Of a stretch of 64,000 bases of DNA, positions 1-8,483 are shown one piece after another; within the stretch, counting starts at the first letter, position 1, and each line of letters starts with the position of its first letter. Location: NCBI RefSeq assembly GCF_001187725.1, contig NZ_LGIQ01000011.1:470017-534016 (forward strand), given 5' to 3'. The position numbers and the translations under genes are program-made. Source of the stretch: Brevibacillus reuszeri. GTDB taxonomy: Bacteria; Bacillota; Bacilli; Brevibacillales; Brevibacillaceae. Under the pieces are notes generated by a model. That model was given only the letters and a program-made list of their open reading frames with translations, made no database searches and was not told the DNA's origin.

Positions 1-239
1 CATTCTCCCACACTATTTGGTGTATACTTTTCAGCCAGCAAGGTCATGTACATTTTTTGGTGTGCGCCACTGTGCATGCCGTGAAACTTTTTGGCGTGAT
101 CGCCGTGATCTCGGTGCGATGGCTTCACGCTATCCATTGAATAAGAAAGCGCTGAATGCGATGCTGCCTGAACGACACCTGGAAGCGCCATGCTCACCCC
201 CAAGATCGCTGCTACCATTCCTCTTTTCCAATGCTTCAT
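1..239 (-). CDS. Histidine-rich secreted protein, C-terminus cut by window edge
   Basis: The reading frame opens with ATG at 239 behind a good ribosome binding site (AGGAGTG, 6 bases upstream) and stays open to base 1, so only the first 79 residues are present. The start is a typical signal peptide: a Lys/Arg-bearing N-region, a hydrophobic stretch of about 15 residues and an Ala-rich end near residue 27. The mature part is rich in His, Met and Lys (motifs HRDHGDHAKK and HGMHSG), then shows a short motif HQKMYMTLLAEKY. I do not recognise the family. The His/Met content would suit an exported protein that meets metal, but that is inference. It lies downstream of the terminator of the 38-residue gene on the same strand. 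Confidence 0.65.
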   Translation of the reverse strand, partial: MKHWKRGMVAAILGVSMALPGVVQAASHSALSYSMDSVKPSHRDHGDHAKKFHGMHSGAHQKMYMTLLAEKYTPNSVGE

Positions 240-312
240 TTCGTTCACTCCTTTTTACAACCTTTTCCTCCTTACCATGCGCAACAATCGGAAAAATCAT
301 GTATGAAAAAGT

Positions 313-348
313 GAAAAAGGCCCACCCGCGTACGCCAGGTGAACCTTT
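313..348 (-). terminator. Rho-independent terminator
   Basis: On the minus strand AAAGG and CACC pair with GGTG and CCTTT, with a small internal loop, and a run of T follows. It lies directly after the stop codon of the 38-residue gene at 356-472, which supports that gene as a separate transcription unit. Confidence 0.6.
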
Positions 349-355
349 CTGTTCA

Positions 356-472
356 TTACTTATCTTCTTTTCGCAGGTTATGTCCTGTATTTTCCCCCGT
401 TTTGGGAGGTGTACTGCGAGATCCGGCTGAAGCCTCCGTTGGTCGTTTATCCTTGTTGTTGTGCTTCGACAT
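356..472 (-). CDS. Small hydrophilic 38-residue protein
   Basis: ATG at 472 is preceded by AAGGGGAG at a spacing of about 6 and the frame ends in TAA, followed by a hairpin terminator. The product has 38 residues, almost no hydrophobic residues, and is rich in Lys, Asn, Ser, Thr, Pro and Arg (start MSKHNNKDKR, end HNLRKEDK). Size and composition resemble minor small acid-soluble spore proteins, but no signature was recognised, so function is open. Ribosome binding site, stop and terminator in the right order make a real gene more likely than a chance frame. Confidence 0.55.
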   Translation of the reverse strand: MSKHNNKDKRPTEASAGSRSTPPKTGENTGHNLRKEDK

Positions 473-534
473 GTGCGATCTCCCCTTGGGTGCTTGGCTT
501 ATGTGCTACTCAGGTAGTATGTCCGCGAAAATGG

Positions 535-580
535 AAAAACACCCTGACCCGCAATGCAGGCCAAAGTGTTTGGGTGTTTG
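535..580 (-). terminator. Terminator of the CuA-type lipoprotein gene
   Basis: An 8-bp inverted repeat AAACACCC / GGGTGTTT encloses a loop of about 27 bases. Read on the minus strand the 3' arm continues into TTTTTCC. It follows the stop codon at 609. Confidence 0.55.
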
Positions 581-608
581 AGTGTAGCTCTTATGGAAAG
601 GAAGCTAT

Positions 609-995
609 TTATTTTACAACGAGTTTCGCAACCATTTTGCCATGGTCTGGTCCGCAAATAACGTTGCAAAAAATGGTGTATTCACCAGCTTCATCAATCT
701 TCATTGTTTTGCTGCCTTCTTTTTGAATATCTACATCCAGGCCTTGGATCCCGATTCCATGGAAGCCTTCAGCCGATTTGAAGTTGATGGTGAACTCTTC
801 GCCAGCCTTCACTTCAAATGTATCTTGATTGAATTTCCAGTTGCTCGCTTCAATGTTAACCGCTGTGCCCGATGTCGCTGCAGGAGTTGCGGAATTGCCG
901 CTTGCCGCCTGATCCTTGCTTTCTCCACCACATGCTGTCATCAACATTGCGGACAGTGCAACTGCTGAAACCAACAGACCCCATTTTTTGTTCAC
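609..995 (-). CDS. CuA-type cupredoxin lipoprotein (COX2-like)
   Basis: A 128-residue lipoprotein. A signal peptide ends in the lipobox LMTAC with the lipidated Cys at residue 22, followed by a Ser/Thr/Ala-rich linker (25-45) and a compact cupredoxin domain. The domain carries a complete CuA-like ligand set: His79, then Cys110, Cys114, His118 and Met121 in CNVICGPDHGKM. This is the binuclear copper site of cytochrome oxidase subunit II and nitrous-oxide reductase, here without the COX2 transmembrane hairpin. The start is GTG at 995 behind AGAAAGAAGGGG. No oxidase genes are adjacent. It may act as an electron carrier or copper chaperone on the outer face of the membrane; that role is inferred. 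Confidence 0.8.
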   Translation of the reverse strand: MNKKWGLLVSAVALSAMLMTACGGESKDQAASGNSATPAATSGTAVNIEASNWKFNQDTFEVKAGEEFTINFKSAEGFHGIGIQGLDVDIQKEGSKTMKIDEAGEYTIFCNVICGPDHGKMVAKLVVK

Positions 996-1126
996 TTACG
1001 ACCCCTTCTTTCTACTTGTTCTACACTACCATTGTACTGAAAAGAAGTCGTCCAAAATCTGGAATCCATGACGTATTGGTGACGAATTGGCTAACGATTG
1101 ATGAACATTCTTCCAGGCTCGCTCGA

Positions 1127-2440
1127 TTATTCGACGGGCAGCTGAATTTGATAGATTTTCGTAGGGCGTCCGCGCAGCTTCTCCTGTTTTTTATACAAAA
1201 CATGGGCAACGCCTTTTTCCTCGAGTCGATTGAGCATCCGATTCGCGCTTCGTACCGTGACCCCGAGATGGTAGGCAAGCTCATCGGCTGTCAGCTCGTT
1301 ACTCTCCGTTTTGGCTAGTACCGCCAATATTTTTTGGAGCTGAAGCGTAGACAAATCTGTCGCTTCGCTCAGCCGCTGGATGGTGTCGTTCATTTGATTT
1401 CGGTAGTGGAGACAATTTTCCTCGCCGAGCGGTCCAATAATCTGATCACTGTCGGTCACAATGAACGTACCTGGCGTTTGATTTGCTGCAGACATGCCAT
1501 TGGCAGCTTGTGCATTGGTCCGTGCCTTGTACATGCTGTTGCCGACGCCCCACCCGATATGCACGGGAAACGGAAGCGTTTTTTCCAAATAGGCAAGCAG
1601 CAAGCATTGGGTGAGGTTGTCGGTTAGCAGTTTAATGTCTTTAAACGAACTGATAATCTCAAAGCTCTTGTTCGATTTTTGGATTAAAAACGGAACCCGT
1701 TTCTCCGTACTGAACTCCAAAAGCGATTTGTGCAGCAGCATTTGCCGCAGCTCCCACTCGTTCAAGCTCTCTTTTTCTCCCCCTACTTGTCCGATCGTAA
1801 TATGGCCAATCGCAATGCGGCTCTCCGCCAGCTTAATAGCAGCCAGCTCCGTAATGATTTGCTCAAACTGCGACACGATGGAATCAGGGGAAGGGAAGAC
1901 ATACAGATGCGGTACGCCGTTTCGGTCCAGCTCGGGCACGATATTGCTCAAGCGGGTCAGGGACAAGTCAATTTTGCCTTCCTGCCTCAGGCGAATATGC
2001 TCATTCAGTACCGCCTCATAGATTTCATCGTTTACTACAAACCCTTTTAGTGTATACGGCATGGCGGCTTCCTCGAAAATATCGGTGAGCCCCAGAAAAT
2101 TGTTCTGCTGATTAATAAAGTCGATATACACCCGTGAAAAATCCATATCTCGATTCCGCAGGGTCAGCTGAAACAGCTTTTTATAAAACTCCTGCTCACT
2201 GATCTGAAACGTATACGTCGGTATGGAGAAGCTGCCCCACTCCTGCATGAGATACGCATAAGCCAATTCGGTTAGGACGAAACCGTCGACACTTTGCTCA
2301 TTTTGTCTGTACAGCTCTGGCGTTTCATGCAAGCGCTGATAGGGCAGCATGACAACCTCACAATTTTCCTGAACACGCGCAGGTACCGATACCAATTCGG
2401 TTAAAGAGTGCTGGGCAATAATGGCACCCAATCGGATCAT
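1127..2440 (-). CDS. PrpR-like / cyclase-like / winged-helix transcriptional regulator
   Basis: A 437-residue one-component regulator. Residues 1-200 resemble in layout a periplasmic-binding-like sensor of the PrpR-N kind. Residues about 230-350 look like a degenerate GGDEF/class-III cyclase fold (IGWGVGNSMYKARTNA, then VTDSDQIIGPLG). Residues about 365-437 form a winged helix ending in a basic wing (RGRPTKIYQI). The same plan and motifs recur in the protein at 22083-23351. ATG at 2440 follows GGAGGG. It is divergent from the MFS transporter and M20 hydrolase genes, which it probably controls. I do not know a named family for the whole architecture. Confidence 0.7.
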   Translation of the reverse strand: MIRLGAIIAQHSLTELVSVPARVQENCEVVMLPYQRLHETPELYRQNEQSVDGFVLTELAYAYLMQEWGSFSIPTYTFQISEQEFYKKLFQLTLRNRDMDFSRVYIDFINQQNNFLGLTDIFEEAAMPYTLKGFVVNDEIYEAVLNEHIRLRQEGKIDLSLTRLSNIVPELDRNGVPHLYVFPSPDSIVSQFEQIITELAAIKLAESRIAIGHITIGQVGGEKESLNEWELRQMLLHKSLLEFSTEKRVPFLIQKSNKSFEIISSFKDIKLLTDNLTQCLLLAYLEKTLPFPVHIGWGVGNSMYKARTNAQAANGMSAANQTPGTFIVTDSDQIIGPLGEENCLHYRNQMNDTIQRLSEATDLSTLQLQKILAVLAKTESNELTADELAYHLGVTVRSANRMLNRLEEKGVAHVLYKKQEKLRGRPTKIYQIQLPVE

Positions 2441-2469
2441 AAGAAATCCCTCCTTCCACTCACTTGACC

Positions 2470-2524
2470 ATTATAGGAGATTTAGACCTCTTTGAAAATA
2501 TTTTGAAAAGACTTGAAATGTCAA
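2470..2524 (-). promoter_or_regulatory. Candidate promoters of the regulator gene at 1127
   Basis: Two overlapping minus-strand candidates are visible. One has TTGACA at 2524-2519 and TATTTT at 2500-2495 with an 18-base spacer. The other has TTTCAA at 2497-2492 and a perfect TATAAT at 2475-2470 with a 16-base spacer. Confidence 0.4.
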
Positions 2525-2549
2525 AAAGTTTGTTTTAAAGTTATTTTTA

Positions 2550-2590
2550 GAAATCGTCTTTATTATGTCCAAAAATAAAATTACGATTTC
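2550..2590. promoter_or_regulatory. Candidate operator between divergent regulator and transporter
   Basis: An 8-bp inverted repeat GAAATCGT (2550-2557) / ACGATTTC (2583-2590) brackets the sequence TCTTTATTATGTCCA (2557-2571). That 15-mer matches at 11 of 15 positions each of two direct repeats found upstream of the paralogous regulator (23367-23381 and 23461-23475). Position and repetition suggest the binding site of this regulator type. Confidence 0.4.
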
Positions 2591-2683
2591 GCTCATTTAC
2601 ATAAGGTGGTGGTGTTCCCTTTCGCCTGCATAGAGAATCGCTTTTTTTGTACACAACCGTGAAAACGCTAACAAGGGGGTCTT

Positions 2684-3928
2684 ATGATGAATACCGCTGC
2701 TACTGTAAACAGCAAAAACAAGTACCTGGTCCTTGGTCTTCTGTGCCTTGGATGGATTATCAACTATTTTGATAAAGTTGCCATAAATGTAGCCGTCATT
2801 CCTATTTCCCAAGAGTTTGGTCTATCCGAAACACAGGTTGGCCTTATTCTCAGCAGCTTCTTCCTTAGTTATGCAATTATGCAGCCGATTGGGGGCACTC
2901 TGGCTGACAAATTCGGATCACGCAAGGTCATCATCATATCCGTTGTTGGCTGGTCCTTGTTTACGATTCTGACGGGTACGGCCTGGTCGTTCCTCTCCCT
3001 CATCATTATTCGCTTCTTGTTCGGGATCGGTGAAGGCAGTTATCCCTCAGCCAGCTCTGTTGCGGTAGCCGAAAGCTTCCCACAGCATGAGCGTGCCCGC
3101 GCCAAATCCATCTTGACCTCCGCTACAACCATTGGTGGTGTACTCGCGACTCTGGTAGCCGCCAGCTTGTCCAAGAGCTTTGGCTGGCAATCGATGTTCG
3201 TCATTCTCGGGATAGTTGGTCTGATTCTCGCCCTGTTGTACGCCAAATTCTTGCATCCAACAGGATCACAAGCTGCTGCTGCCAAGAGAACGGTTGCAAA
3301 GCTGCCTTTGCGCAAGCTGTTGAAAATTTCTATGCTCTGGAAGCTGATGGCGATTTACTTCGGTATCTCGATGGTGACGTGGGGCATGATGTCCTGGATG
3401 CCTACCTACATGGTAAAGGTTCGTCATCTTGATATGGTATCCATGGGTGCTCTCGCTTCGATTCCAGCGATTCTCTCCTTTGTGACGGTCTTGCTCACCG
3501 GATGGCTGCTGGACAAACGCATGGTAGGACGCGAAAGACTGTTAATTGTAATCGGTTCGTTTATCGGCATCATTTCGCTTTATCTCATGTCAAAAGCTCC
3601 TACCGTAACATTGGTTGTCGCTTATCAAGCGCTTGCGAATGTCGGTCTTGCCGCAGCAGTAACCACGACACTGACAATGCCACTGAAGTACATCGATCCT
3701 TCTTCTGTCGGTGCTGCGTCCGGCTTGATCTATCTCGGTGGACAAACGGCAGGGGTCATCGCGCCAACAGCCATGGGCTTTATGATTCAGCAGTTCAACG
3801 GCTCCTATGATGCAGCGTTCTGGTTGTTGATCATTGCGGTATTCATACCATTTGTAGTGGGCATGACGCTTCGTACCACAGCACAAGTTGGAAATGAGCC
3901 ACCAGCCAAGGTCAGCACCAGCAATTAA
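2684..3928 (+). CDS. MFS transporter, anion:cation symporter type
   Basis: A 414-residue major facilitator protein with twelve predicted membrane segments. The motif-A region after segment 2 is GGTLADKFGSRKV. The signature FGIGEGSYPSA in segment 4 is typical of the anion:cation symporter family, which carries organic anions such as hexuronates, phthalate or acylated amino acids. ATG at 2684 (a second ATG follows) lies behind AAGGGGG. The M20 amidohydrolase begins 42 bases downstream on the same strand, so the pair probably imports and cleaves one amide-linked substrate. The divergent regulator at 1127 is the likely controller. Confidence 0.85.
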   Translation: MMNTAATVNSKNKYLVLGLLCLGWIINYFDKVAINVAVIPISQEFGLSETQVGLILSSFFLSYAIMQPIGGTLADKFGSRKVIIISVVGWSLFTILTGTAWSFLSLIIIRFLFGIGEGSYPSASSVAVAESFPQHERARAKSILTSATTIGGVLATLVAASLSKSFGWQSMFVILGIVGLILALLYAKFLHPTGSQAAAAKRTVAKLPLRKLLKISMLWKLMAIYFGISMVTWGMMSWMPTYMVKVRHLDMVSMGALASIPAILSFVTVLLTGWLLDKRMVGRERLLIVIGSFIGIISLYLMSKAPTVTLVVAYQALANVGLAAAVTTTLTMPLKYIDPSSVGAASGLIYLGGQTAGVIAPTAMGFMIQQFNGSYDAAFWLLIIAVFIPFVVGMTLRTTAQVGNEPPAKVSTSN

Positions 3929-3970
3929 ACGCGAATAGCAAAAATCTAGAGAAGCAGCGAGGTGTTCTCC

Positions 3971-5413
3971 ATGTTTAATCGTCAACGAATTGCCGAAATC
4001 ATCGATCAAAAAAGTGAACTCTTCACAAATGTAAGCGACCGTATCTGGGAGTATGCAGAGACTCGATTTGAGGAGTTTCGTTCCGCGGAGCTGCTCTGCA
4101 AGACCTTGGAAGCAGAAGGCTTTACCGTAGAGAAAGGCGTAGCCGGAATTGAAACCGCTTTTATCGGCAGCTATGGCAGTGGCAGTCCGGTTATCGCCAT
4201 CCTGGGTGAATATGATGCCCTCTCAGGACTGAGCCAGGAGCGTGGCAATGCTACTCATCAGCCCATTGTCGCAGGTGGTAACGGACATGGCTGCGGTCAT
4301 AATCTGCTCGGATCAGGCTCTCTGGCAGCGGCAGTCGCTATTCGTCACTACATGGAGGAAAACGGGATCAAAGGGACCGTGCGTTACTATGGCTGCCCAG
4401 CGGAGGAAGGCGGATCGGGAAAAGCGTATATGGCCCGCGAAGGCTTGTTCAATGATGCCGATTTTGCGATTTGCTGGCATCCACAGACCTTCAATACACT
4501 CATGTCCGTCAGCAGTCTTGCCAACTACCAAGTCTATTTCAAATTCAAGGGCAAAGCCGCTCATGCCGCAGCCGCACCTCATCTCGGACGTAGCGCACTG
4601 GATGCAGTAGAGCTGATGAATATCGGCGTCAACTACTTGCGCGAGCATATCATTCCTGAAGCTCGTATTCACTACGCCATTACCAACAGCGGTGGCTTCT
4701 CACCGAATGTCGTCCAGGCGGAAGCAGATGTACTCTACCTGATCCGCGCACCAAAAACACAGCAGGTAGAAGAAATTTATCAGCGCGTTTGCCAAATTGC
4801 ACGCGGTGCTGCCATGATGACCGAGACGGCTGTCGATATCATTTTTGACAAAGCCTGCTCCAATCTCATCCCGAATCAGACGATGGAACGCGTCATGTAC
4901 AGCAACTTTACTGAGCTGGGAGTACCTGAATTCGACCAGAACGAAATCGATTTCGCCCGTCAAATTCGCACGACAATTCCTGATTCAGATAAAAACAGTG
5001 AGCTGCAAATGATTTCCAAGGTGCTGGGCGCCAGAGGAAAAGACTTGTCTGAGCAATTGAAAAATCAAGAGCTGTCCAGCATTTTGATGCCGCTCATGCC
5101 AGCAGCAAGACTCATGTCTGGTTCTACCGATGTTGGGGACGTCAGCTGGATCATTCCGACTGTTCAATGCTCAACAACCTGCTTCGCTATGGGTACGCAG
5201 CTCCACTCGTGGCAAGCGGTTGCCCAGGGAGGCACCTCAATCGGACATAAAGGCATGCTCCACGCTGGAAAAATCATGGCGGCTACTGCGATCGAGATGT
5301 TGCTGAGCCCAGAGCTCATCGCCGAAGCAAAAGCAGAGCTTGTTGAAAAGCTCGATGGTACGACGTATGTCTGCCCTATTCCTGCCGACATCAAGCCAGC
5401 AGCCCGCAGGTAA
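3971..5413 (+). CDS. M20 family amidohydrolase, AbgB-like
   Basis: A 480-residue M20 metallohydrolase. The length and the segments GEYDALSGLSQ, GHGCGHNLLG, PAEEGGSGK and GKAAHAAAAPHLGRSALDA match the p-aminobenzoyl-glutamate hydrolase B / amidohydrolase group. The metal ligands are seen in the GHGCGHN and PAEEGG motifs, and the dimerisation domain is in the middle. I chose ATG at 3971 because GAGGTG sits 6 bases upstream; the in-frame GTG at 3962 lies inside that site. It probably splits an N-acylated amino acid or aminobenzoyl-glutamate-like compound brought in by the upstream MFS protein. The exact substrate cannot be read from sequence. Confidence 0.85.
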   Translation: MFNRQRIAEIIDQKSELFTNVSDRIWEYAETRFEEFRSAELLCKTLEAEGFTVEKGVAGIETAFIGSYGSGSPVIAILGEYDALSGLSQERGNATHQPIVAGGNGHGCGHNLLGSGSLAAAVAIRHYMEENGIKGTVRYYGCPAEEGGSGKAYMAREGLFNDADFAICWHPQTFNTLMSVSSLANYQVYFKFKGKAAHAAAAPHLGRSALDAVELMNIGVNYLREHIIPEARIHYAITNSGGFSPNVVQAEADVLYLIRAPKTQQVEEIYQRVCQIARGAAMMTETAVDIIFDKACSNLIPNQTMERVMYSNFTELGVPEFDQNEIDFARQIRTTIPDSDKNSELQMISKVLGARGKDLSEQLKNQELSSILMPLMPAARLMSGSTDVGDVSWIIPTVQCSTTCFAMGTQLHSWQAVAQGGTSIGHKGMLHAGKIMAATAIEMLLSPELIAEAKAELVEKLDGTTYVCPIPADIKPAARR

Positions 5414-5451
5414 GCTATTTTACTCGACATACAATCAAAGAACATAAGCAG

Positions 5452-5492
5452 GAAGCCCTTGTCGTTGCATACTTGGCAACAGCAAGGGCTTC
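5452..5492. terminator. Hairpin between convergent genes
   Basis: GAAGCCCTTG (5452-5461) pairs perfectly with CAAGGGCTTC (5483-5492), with further pairing GTTGC/GCAAC inside. The flanking T tracts are weak. It sits exactly between the stop codons of the M20 hydrolase and the phosphoesterase and can serve both directions. Confidence 0.6.
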
Positions 5493-6311
5493 TCAGTCTG
5501 GCTGATGATGATTTATCTGGTAGACCGTCACTTCGGGGAAGCAGAACAAGCGAACAGGCAGCTTTGCTGTTCCTAATCCACGGCTGATGCTGAATAAACC
5601 GACCGCTTCATCCTTTTTTTGTCCAAGGTGAAAATGCCTGTATACCGCACCCCCTAACGGTTTTCCAAACAGCCGGATTTGTCCACCATGGGTATGACCC
5701 GTCAAAAGTAAGTCGGCCTTTAGCCCATTATGATAAATCGATGTAATGATATTCGGAGAATGAGCGAGAAAGACAGTCAGGCTGGCTTGCGCCGAATCGT
5801 CCCACACATACCGTTCATTTCCGTAGGTAGAATTGTCAAAGCCGTAGATCAGAATCTGGCTCGCACCAATCGGTATCAATCGGCCTTCATACTCCAACAC
5901 GATCATGTGCTTTGCCCACGCCTTCTTGTTCTCAGCGTAAGCTTCAGCCGAATATAGCCTTTTGTGAAAGCACCTTACTTCCTCCCGTTCATAGTTTCCC
6001 GGAACGAAATAAATGCCGTATCCCTTGTCGACTCGCGACAGCTCCATCAGCACCTCATCCAGTTGACTGTTGTTCTGCGTCAAATCCCCTGTCACCAGCA
6101 CCAGATCAGGATGATGACGGTTGACCAACCGATGCAGTGGTCCGTTTAAAAAGCGTGTGCGTCCATGCAGATCCGTAAGATGGACGAGAGTAAGTCGGGG
6201 CACGCCAGGTACTGACGTGGATATCGTTGTTGTTTTCACATACAACGTGTGAATAAGGCAGAATGCAGTCCCTATTCCTGCACAGGCGAGTACAAGTAGA
6301 GCTATCACCAT
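5493..6311 (-). CDS. Membrane-anchored metallophosphoesterase (YkuE/YpbG type)
   Basis: A 272-residue protein with one N-terminal membrane segment followed by a calcineurin-like phosphoesterase domain. All family motifs are visible in order: TDLHG, VTGDLTQN, PGNYERE, and the C-terminal TGHTHGGQ. GNYE replaces the usual GNHE/GNHD, so the general-acid His of that motif is Tyr here, which deserves a check. ATG at 6311 follows AGGGGAAAG. The related group includes membrane-bound UDP-diacylglucosamine pyrophosphatase-like enzymes; the true substrate is unknown. It is divergent from the TIMP-like gene with only 52 bases between them. Confidence 0.8.
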   Translation of the reverse strand: MVIALLVLACAGIGTAFCLIHTLYVKTTTISTSVPGVPRLTLVHLTDLHGRTRFLNGPLHRLVNRHHPDLVLVTGDLTQNNSQLDEVLMELSRVDKGYGIYFVPGNYEREEVRCFHKRLYSAEAYAENKKAWAKHMIVLEYEGRLIPIGASQILIYGFDNSTYGNERYVWDDSAQASLTVFLAHSPNIITSIYHNGLKADLLLTGHTHGGQIRLFGKPLGGAVYRHFHLGQKKDEAVGLFSISRGLGTAKLPVRLFCFPEVTVYQINHHQPD

Positions 6312-6363
6312 TGGAAACTTTCCCCTTTTCCTCTCGTCTTATTGTTGATGGGAGTGATCAATC

Positions 6364-6945
6364 TTGCAACGACGTAACGTTTTCGCCGTTTTATTCGCGT
6401 TCTTTGTTTCCTCCTCCTTCTTTTTCCAGGGAATCCCTGCTCATGCATGCAGCTGTAGCACTCCCTCTGCCCAAGAAGCCATCCAGCAATCACCAGCCAT
6501 TTTTTCCGGAAAAGTCACCCAAGTCAAAGAAACAAATGATTGGCGTGAATGGATACCATTTTCTAAGCAGCCCGTTCGTGGAGGCTTCGATGTTGTGCTG
6601 GACGTCCAAACTACATGGAAGGGCATGGATCAAACCCAAGTCCTCATCTTCACAGAGGACTTGGGTCTCAGCTGCGGTTTCCCCTTTGAGGTGGGGAGAG
6701 AATACCTCGTTTACGCTTCCTATTGGGATAGAGATGTGCTTGAAACGCATATTTGCAGCCGAACGGCAGAGTTAATCAACGCCACTGACGACTTGCAGGT
6801 TTTGGGGTCAGGTAATCCACCCAGTCATTCTGTTGAAATTGTCTGGACGCAAAGACTCATCCCGTACGGCGCGATCGGCATCTTGATTCTCGCCGGTGTT
6901 GCGATTTTATTTCTCGCAATCCAAAAAAAGCGGAGAAATACTTGA
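6364..6945 (+). CDS. TIMP/netrin-like membrane-anchored protein
   Basis: A 193-residue exported protein starting at TTG (GGGAG lies 10 bases upstream). A signal peptide ends near residue 28 (IPAHACSCS). The mature N-terminus CSCSTPSAQEAIQQS followed by AIFSGKV is the hallmark of bacterial netrin/TIMP-like (NTR) domains, which are OB-fold modules held by disulfides; further Cys residues occur in LSCGFPF and THICSR. A C-terminal membrane helix (about 165-187) and a basic tail (KKRRNT) anchor it. Function is unknown; in animals the fold inhibits metalloproteases, but this cannot be assumed here. Confidence 0.65.
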   Translation: MQRRNVFAVLFAFFVSSSFFFQGIPAHACSCSTPSAQEAIQQSPAIFSGKVTQVKETNDWREWIPFSKQPVRGGFDVVLDVQTTWKGMDQTQVLIFTEDLGLSCGFPFEVGREYLVYASYWDRDVLETHICSRTAELINATDDLQVLGSGNPPSHSVEIVWTQRLIPYGAIGILILAGVAILFLAIQKKRRNT

Positions 6946-6962
6946 TGACGTCCCCGCTATGT

Positions 6963-8450
6963 TTATTCCTGCAAATATTGCTCCGCTCGGTACTTCGCCA
7001 AATTGAAGGACTGCCAGCTTCTTTCATCCTGTAGGACCTCTCTTTTGTATTTCAGCACATCTTGCATGGAATCTCCCACCGATTGATCCCGGGTCAGCTC
7101 CATGATGACAGGGACAGCGTCATACGAGAGCCTGGTCAAATATTCGATATCGATACTTCCCGTCATGTAGTAGCGATTGAGGTTGTTCTTCGCGATCATC
7201 GCATCCATATTCATGTAATTCAGCACCACATAGCCGATCAACGCCACGACAGCATAAGAACGGATCAATGAAAATCCGTTGCGCCATATTTTAATCAGCG
7301 CAATCACGAACAGCACGAACAAGAAAATCATGAACGCATGAGCGAGCAACCGCGAATGTGTATACCCATACGCTTCCTCATAGAGTGACAGGCGAAAATA
7401 TGCCGAGAACAGCATGAAGCTCGTACAAACGGTCAGCAAGCTAAGCAAAATCTGGATCATCCGATACAGAAGAGGCTTCGCCCGTGATGCCAGATGCATC
7501 GTGCTAAGCAAAATCATGAAATTGATTATCGTCACGGTAACCAGCTCATTAAATCCGTTCTTGGCGTATTCGGCATACGTCATCTCGGCTGGAAGTACCG
7601 TCTCCTGACCGCTAAACAAATATGAGATTTGGATAAAGACAAACGCAGCATACACCACATTGATGATCGTCAAGAGGGTTACCAAAATAATGCCGTCCCA
7701 GACGATCTTGTTCTTCTCTCCTTCCTTCACTGGGAGTGCTACTGTCGCCTCCCGTGGTCCAAATAACGTATACAAATACCCGAAGAAGACGAGAGCAAAC
7801 AGACCGATCAAAAACAAGCGAAATAACAGCTCAGCCGTATCCCAGTCAAACAGCATGCTCGGAATTTCCGTTAAAAAGTAGCTAAACACCGAGTCCGCGT
7901 GTGATAACAATCCGAGCACTACTAATAGGATCGGCAATGAGATCCCCATCCCCGCAAGCACCTTTGTCATGACACCATATTTTTCGCGATCCACTCTGGC
8001 CTTGATCCATTCCTTTGCCATCACAAACGGCAATCGCGCGTACTTCAGTGTATAAAGCAGCACAGCTTCCAAGACTTCTCCTACAAAGCCAAGCGTGTAC
8101 CATTTCGAGTGGTGCCTTTCAGTAAGCAGCATCGTCTGAACAACGAACAAAAACGCTACCAGCACAAAATTGATCAAGTGAAAAAATTCATTGGCATACA
8201 GAAAAAACGTAAATGTCAGCATGAGAATCGGCACAGTCAATAGCCATGCAAAAGCATGTCCTGATGTTATCGTCAATGGAATACGCTTACGTGCTCGCCA
8301 GAAAAAAAGAGCATACATCGCAAGCAAAAATAGTGGATAGGAAATGCCAAACGCTTTTCCGTAAAACAAGAAATCGCCGAGAAAGCCGATGCAAAGCGCT
8401 CCCCAAAACAGCCTCCGATAACCTGCCAGTCCCTGTATCCCATCCGCCAC
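6963..8450 (-). CDS. DUF4173 polytopic membrane protein
   Basis: A 495-residue integral membrane protein with about twelve hydrophobic segments. The C-terminal region (NYMNMDAMIAKNNLNRYY, then the SIDIEYLTRLSYDAVP motif) is characteristic of DUF4173. GTG at 8450 follows AAGGAGTG at 7 bases. No function is established for the family. It lies downstream of the ECF sigma/anti-sigma pair on the same strand, but a hairpin at 8484-8516 separates them. Confidence 0.75.
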   Translation of the reverse strand: MADGIQGLAGYRRLFWGALCIGFLGDFLFYGKAFGISYPLFLLAMYALFFWRARKRIPLTITSGHAFAWLLTVPILMLTFTFFLYANEFFHLINFVLVAFLFVVQTMLLTERHHSKWYTLGFVGEVLEAVLLYTLKYARLPFVMAKEWIKARVDREKYGVMTKVLAGMGISLPILLVVLGLLSHADSVFSYFLTEIPSMLFDWDTAELLFRLFLIGLFALVFFGYLYTLFGPREATVALPVKEGEKNKIVWDGIILVTLLTIINVVYAAFVFIQISYLFSGQETVLPAEMTYAEYAKNGFNELVTVTIINFMILLSTMHLASRAKPLLYRMIQILLSLLTVCTSFMLFSAYFRLSLYEEAYGYTHSRLLAHAFMIFLFVLFVIALIKIWRNGFSLIRSYAVVALIGYVVLNYMNMDAMIAKNNLNRYYMTGSIDIEYLTRLSYDAVPVIMELTRDQSVGDSMQDVLKYKREVLQDERSWQSFNLAKYRAEQYLQE

Positions 8451-8483
8451 TGTGTTTCACTCCTTATGTACACGATCATGTAA

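Noticed and set aside
17..430. Plus-strand frame of 137 codons at the left edge
   Set aside because: It runs through two minus-strand genes and their terminator, and its composition looks like antisense.
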